42,715 nucleotides of DNA. Origin: Saprospiraceae bacterium (GTDB lineage Bacteria; Bacteroidota; Bacteroidia; Chitinophagales; Saprospiraceae). Below, piece by piece: positions 40,604 through 42,715 of this stretch. The position numbers and the translations under genes are program-made. Location of the stretch: contig JAHDDD010000003.1 in assembly GCA_020629535.1 (NCBI GenBank), positions 1 to 42,715 on the forward strand, written 5' to 3'. How positions within the stretch are numbered: the stretch's first letter is position 1; the number at the start of each line of letters is the position of its first letter. The notes under the pieces are model-generated. The model was given only the letters and a program-made list of their open reading frames with translations, was not told the origin of the DNA and ran no database searches.

Positions 40604-40656
40604 TCCCGATTTGTTGGGTGTGGGAGCCAGCCATGGCGGGCCGCTTTAAATCGGGA
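40604..40656. other. GC-rich hairpin-bounded intergenic element
   Basis: Perfect 9-bp inverted repeat TCCCGATTT (40604-40612) / AAATCGGGA (40648-40656) enclosing a 35-nt GC-rich loop with internal palindrome GCCATGGC (40630-40637); ~60% GC in an AT-rich intergenic setting. Confidence 0.6.
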
Positions 40657-40769
40657 TGATTTTTTGGATTCGTTTCTCATCCAGGAAAAAGGAATAGAAT
40701 TGTAAAAATTTAGAGTAATAGGTACTATAAAATTTCGACATCTAACTGCATTTAAGATAAACTTTCGTT

Positions 40770-42671
40770 TCAAACAGCCTCCGCTCCTTTAATCAAATCA
40801 TCCACCACATCAGGATTCAACAAGGTTGAAGTATCCCCCAAATTAGAAGTATCATTCGAAGCAATTTTTCTCAAAATTCTTCGCATGATCTTTCCAGAAC
40901 GGGTCTTAGGCAAGCCAGAGGTAAATTGTATTTTATCAGGTTTAGCAATTGGGCCAATTTCCTTCTTGACCACTTCCAAAATTTCTTTCTTGAAATCATC
41001 ATCCAAATCTTTGTCTTGGCTGATAACGTAAGCATAGATTCCTTGGCCTTTAATATCATGTGGATAACCAACAACCGCAGACTCAACAACATTAGGATGT
41101 TCGTTGATGGCGTTCTCTACTTCTGCAGTACCCATTCTGTGTCCAGAAACATTAATCACATCATCAACCCTACCTATCACTCGTATTCTACCTTCAGCAT
41201 CTTTTCTTGCACCATCTCCCGTAAAGTACATATCTTCAAACGCAGAGAAATATACATTCTTACATCGATCATGATCACCATAAGTAGTCCTCAACATTGA
41301 TGGCCAAGGGTGTTTTATACAAAGCAATCCTTCAATATCATTTCCTTCCAATACATTTCCTTCTGCATCGACCAGGACCGGTTGAATGCCCGGCATTGGA
41401 TAGGAGGCATAGGTTGGTTTTGTATCGGTGATGCCTGGCAAAGGAGTAATCATAATCCCACCAGTTTCAGTCTGCCACCAGGTATCGACAATAGGCGCTT
41501 TCCCTTTACCAATTTTTTGATCATACCAATGCCACGCTTCCTCATTGATGGGTTCTCCAACAGTACCTAAAACCTTGATAGAAGAAAGGTCATACTTTTC
41601 TGGCCATTCATCACCCTTAGACATCAATGCACGTATGGCTGTAGGTGCTGTATAAAATTGATTCACCTTATGCTTTTCACAAATCTCCCAAAACCTTCCT
41701 GCATCCGGATAGGTAGGCACTCCTTCAAACATCATCGTAGTAGCGCCTGCCAATAATGGGCCGTAAACTATATAAGAGTGACCAGTGATCCATCCGATAT
41801 CAGCTGTACACCAGTAAATATCCCCTTCTTTATATTGAAAGACATTTCTAAAACTAAAACATGTGTACAGCATATACCCCCCTACCGTGTGCACTACCCC
41901 TTTGGGCTTACCCGTTGAGCCTGAAGTATAAAGTATAAATAACATATCCTCACTATCCATCTCCTCTGCCTTACACATTGATCCTTGATTATCAACAACA
42001 TCATGCCACCAAAGATCCACATCATCTGACCAATCAACCTTTTCTCCTGTATTCTTGTGGACAAGTACATTTGTCACACTATTGCAACCAATATTCATTG
42101 CTTCATCGACCACATCTTTGACTGCAATATTCTTAGCACCTCTCTTATTATAATCAGAACAAATTATAATCTTTGCTTCTGCGTCATCTACACGATCGGC
42201 CAATGCTTGTGCAGAAAAACCAGCAAACACCACAGAGTGAACAGCACCAATTCTGGCACAAGCCAATACCCCAATCGCCAATTCAGGAACCATAGGCATG
42301 TAGAAAACTACACGATCGCCTTTCTGAACTCCCAATGATTTTAGCCCGTTAGCACATCGACAAACTTCATCGTGCAATTCCTGATACGTGATTGATTTTG
42401 CCTCACGATCTGACTCATTTGGCTCCCATAATATTGCCACCTGATCAGCACGATCAATCAAATGTCTATCTATGCAATTATAAGTAATGTTTGTTTTACC
42501 ATTCAAAAACCACTTCACATCCGGTCCTTTGAAGCTCCATTCACAAACTTTATCGAAAGGCTCAAACCAAATAAATGATTCAGCTTCCTTCTTCCAAAAT
42601 CCTTCAGGATCTTTGACGCTTTGAGCATATATTTCTTTGTAATGATTGAGGTCTTTAATTTGAGTGGTCAT
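40770..42671 (-). CDS. acs: Acetyl-CoA synthetase
   Basis: 633 aa; MLFILYTSGSTGKPKGVVHTVGGY; VDTWWQTETGGIMITPLPG; YFTGDGARKDAEGRIRVIGRVDDVINVSGHRMGTAEVE; LPKTRSGKIMRRILRKIA. Confidence 0.97.
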   Translation of the reverse strand: MTTQIKDLNHYKEIYAQSVKDPEGFWKKEAESFIWFEPFDKVCEWSFKGPDVKWFLNGKTNITYNCIDRHLIDRADQVAILWEPNESDREAKSITYQELHDEVCRCANGLKSLGVQKGDRVVFYMPMVPELAIGVLACARIGAVHSVVFAGFSAQALADRVDDAEAKIIICSDYNKRGAKNIAVKDVVDEAMNIGCNSVTNVLVHKNTGEKVDWSDDVDLWWHDVVDNQGSMCKAEEMDSEDMLFILYTSGSTGKPKGVVHTVGGYMLYTCFSFRNVFQYKEGDIYWCTADIGWITGHSYIVYGPLLAGATTMMFEGVPTYPDAGRFWEICEKHKVNQFYTAPTAIRALMSKGDEWPEKYDLSSIKVLGTVGEPINEEAWHWYDQKIGKGKAPIVDTWWQTETGGIMITPLPGITDTKPTYASYPMPGIQPVLVDAEGNVLEGNDIEGLLCIKHPWPSMLRTTYGDHDRCKNVYFSAFEDMYFTGDGARKDAEGRIRVIGRVDDVINVSGHRMGTAEVENAINEHPNVVESAVVGYPHDIKGQGIYAYVISQDKDLDDDFKKEILEVVKKEIGPIAKPDKIQFTSGLPKTRSGKIMRRILRKIASNDTSNLGDTSTLLNPDVVDDLIKGAEAV

Positions 42672-42715
42672 ATCTTTTGTTTGAATACTTAATTATAATT
42701 CAATTATCTCTTTTG

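Noticed and set aside
40570-40773. 67-aa minus-strand ORF as a protein gene
   Set aside because: Overlaps the acs stop region and the hairpin element; no protein-like features; treated as a non-coding element instead.

Overview
The window reads as an AT-rich Bacteroidota chromosome segment, probably Saprospiria-like, judged from T9SS sorting tails, a CHU_C domain, SusC/D and Gly-X-Y proteins. No rRNA, tRNA, CRISPR array, phage or transposase was recognised. From left to right it contains: a minus-strand SusC/SusD-type glycan-uptake locus, with SusD truncated by the window start, an upstream secreted E-set/CBM-like protein, an S74-chaperone repeat protein, a DinB gene and a PKD lipoprotein; an ECF sigma/anti-sigma-like/outer-membrane-protein cluster; a DsbA-family gene; a lipoprotein gene overlapping cutC; an arylsulfotransferase with a T9SS-like tail; a TonB receptor; a lycopene cyclase; a VIT-domain T9SS protein; an Nfu protein with duplicated N-domains; aspS; a 1171-aa Cys-rich repeat protein with a gliding-motility C-terminal domain; an S9 peptidase with a C-terminal extension; a nitrilase-family amidase; a run of three tandem collagen-like genes led by a small T9SS protein; a haem-binding protein; a CotH-like secreted kinase; and acetyl-CoA synthetase. 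The observations most worth follow-up are the collagen-like gene triplet with uniform 10-nt gaps, the array of 8-nt and 9-nt units that begins inside the last collagen stop codon, a GC-rich hairpin element near acs, and several short ~8-bp or ~10-bp period intergenic repeats. All functional claims come from reading translations by eye; no searches were run.
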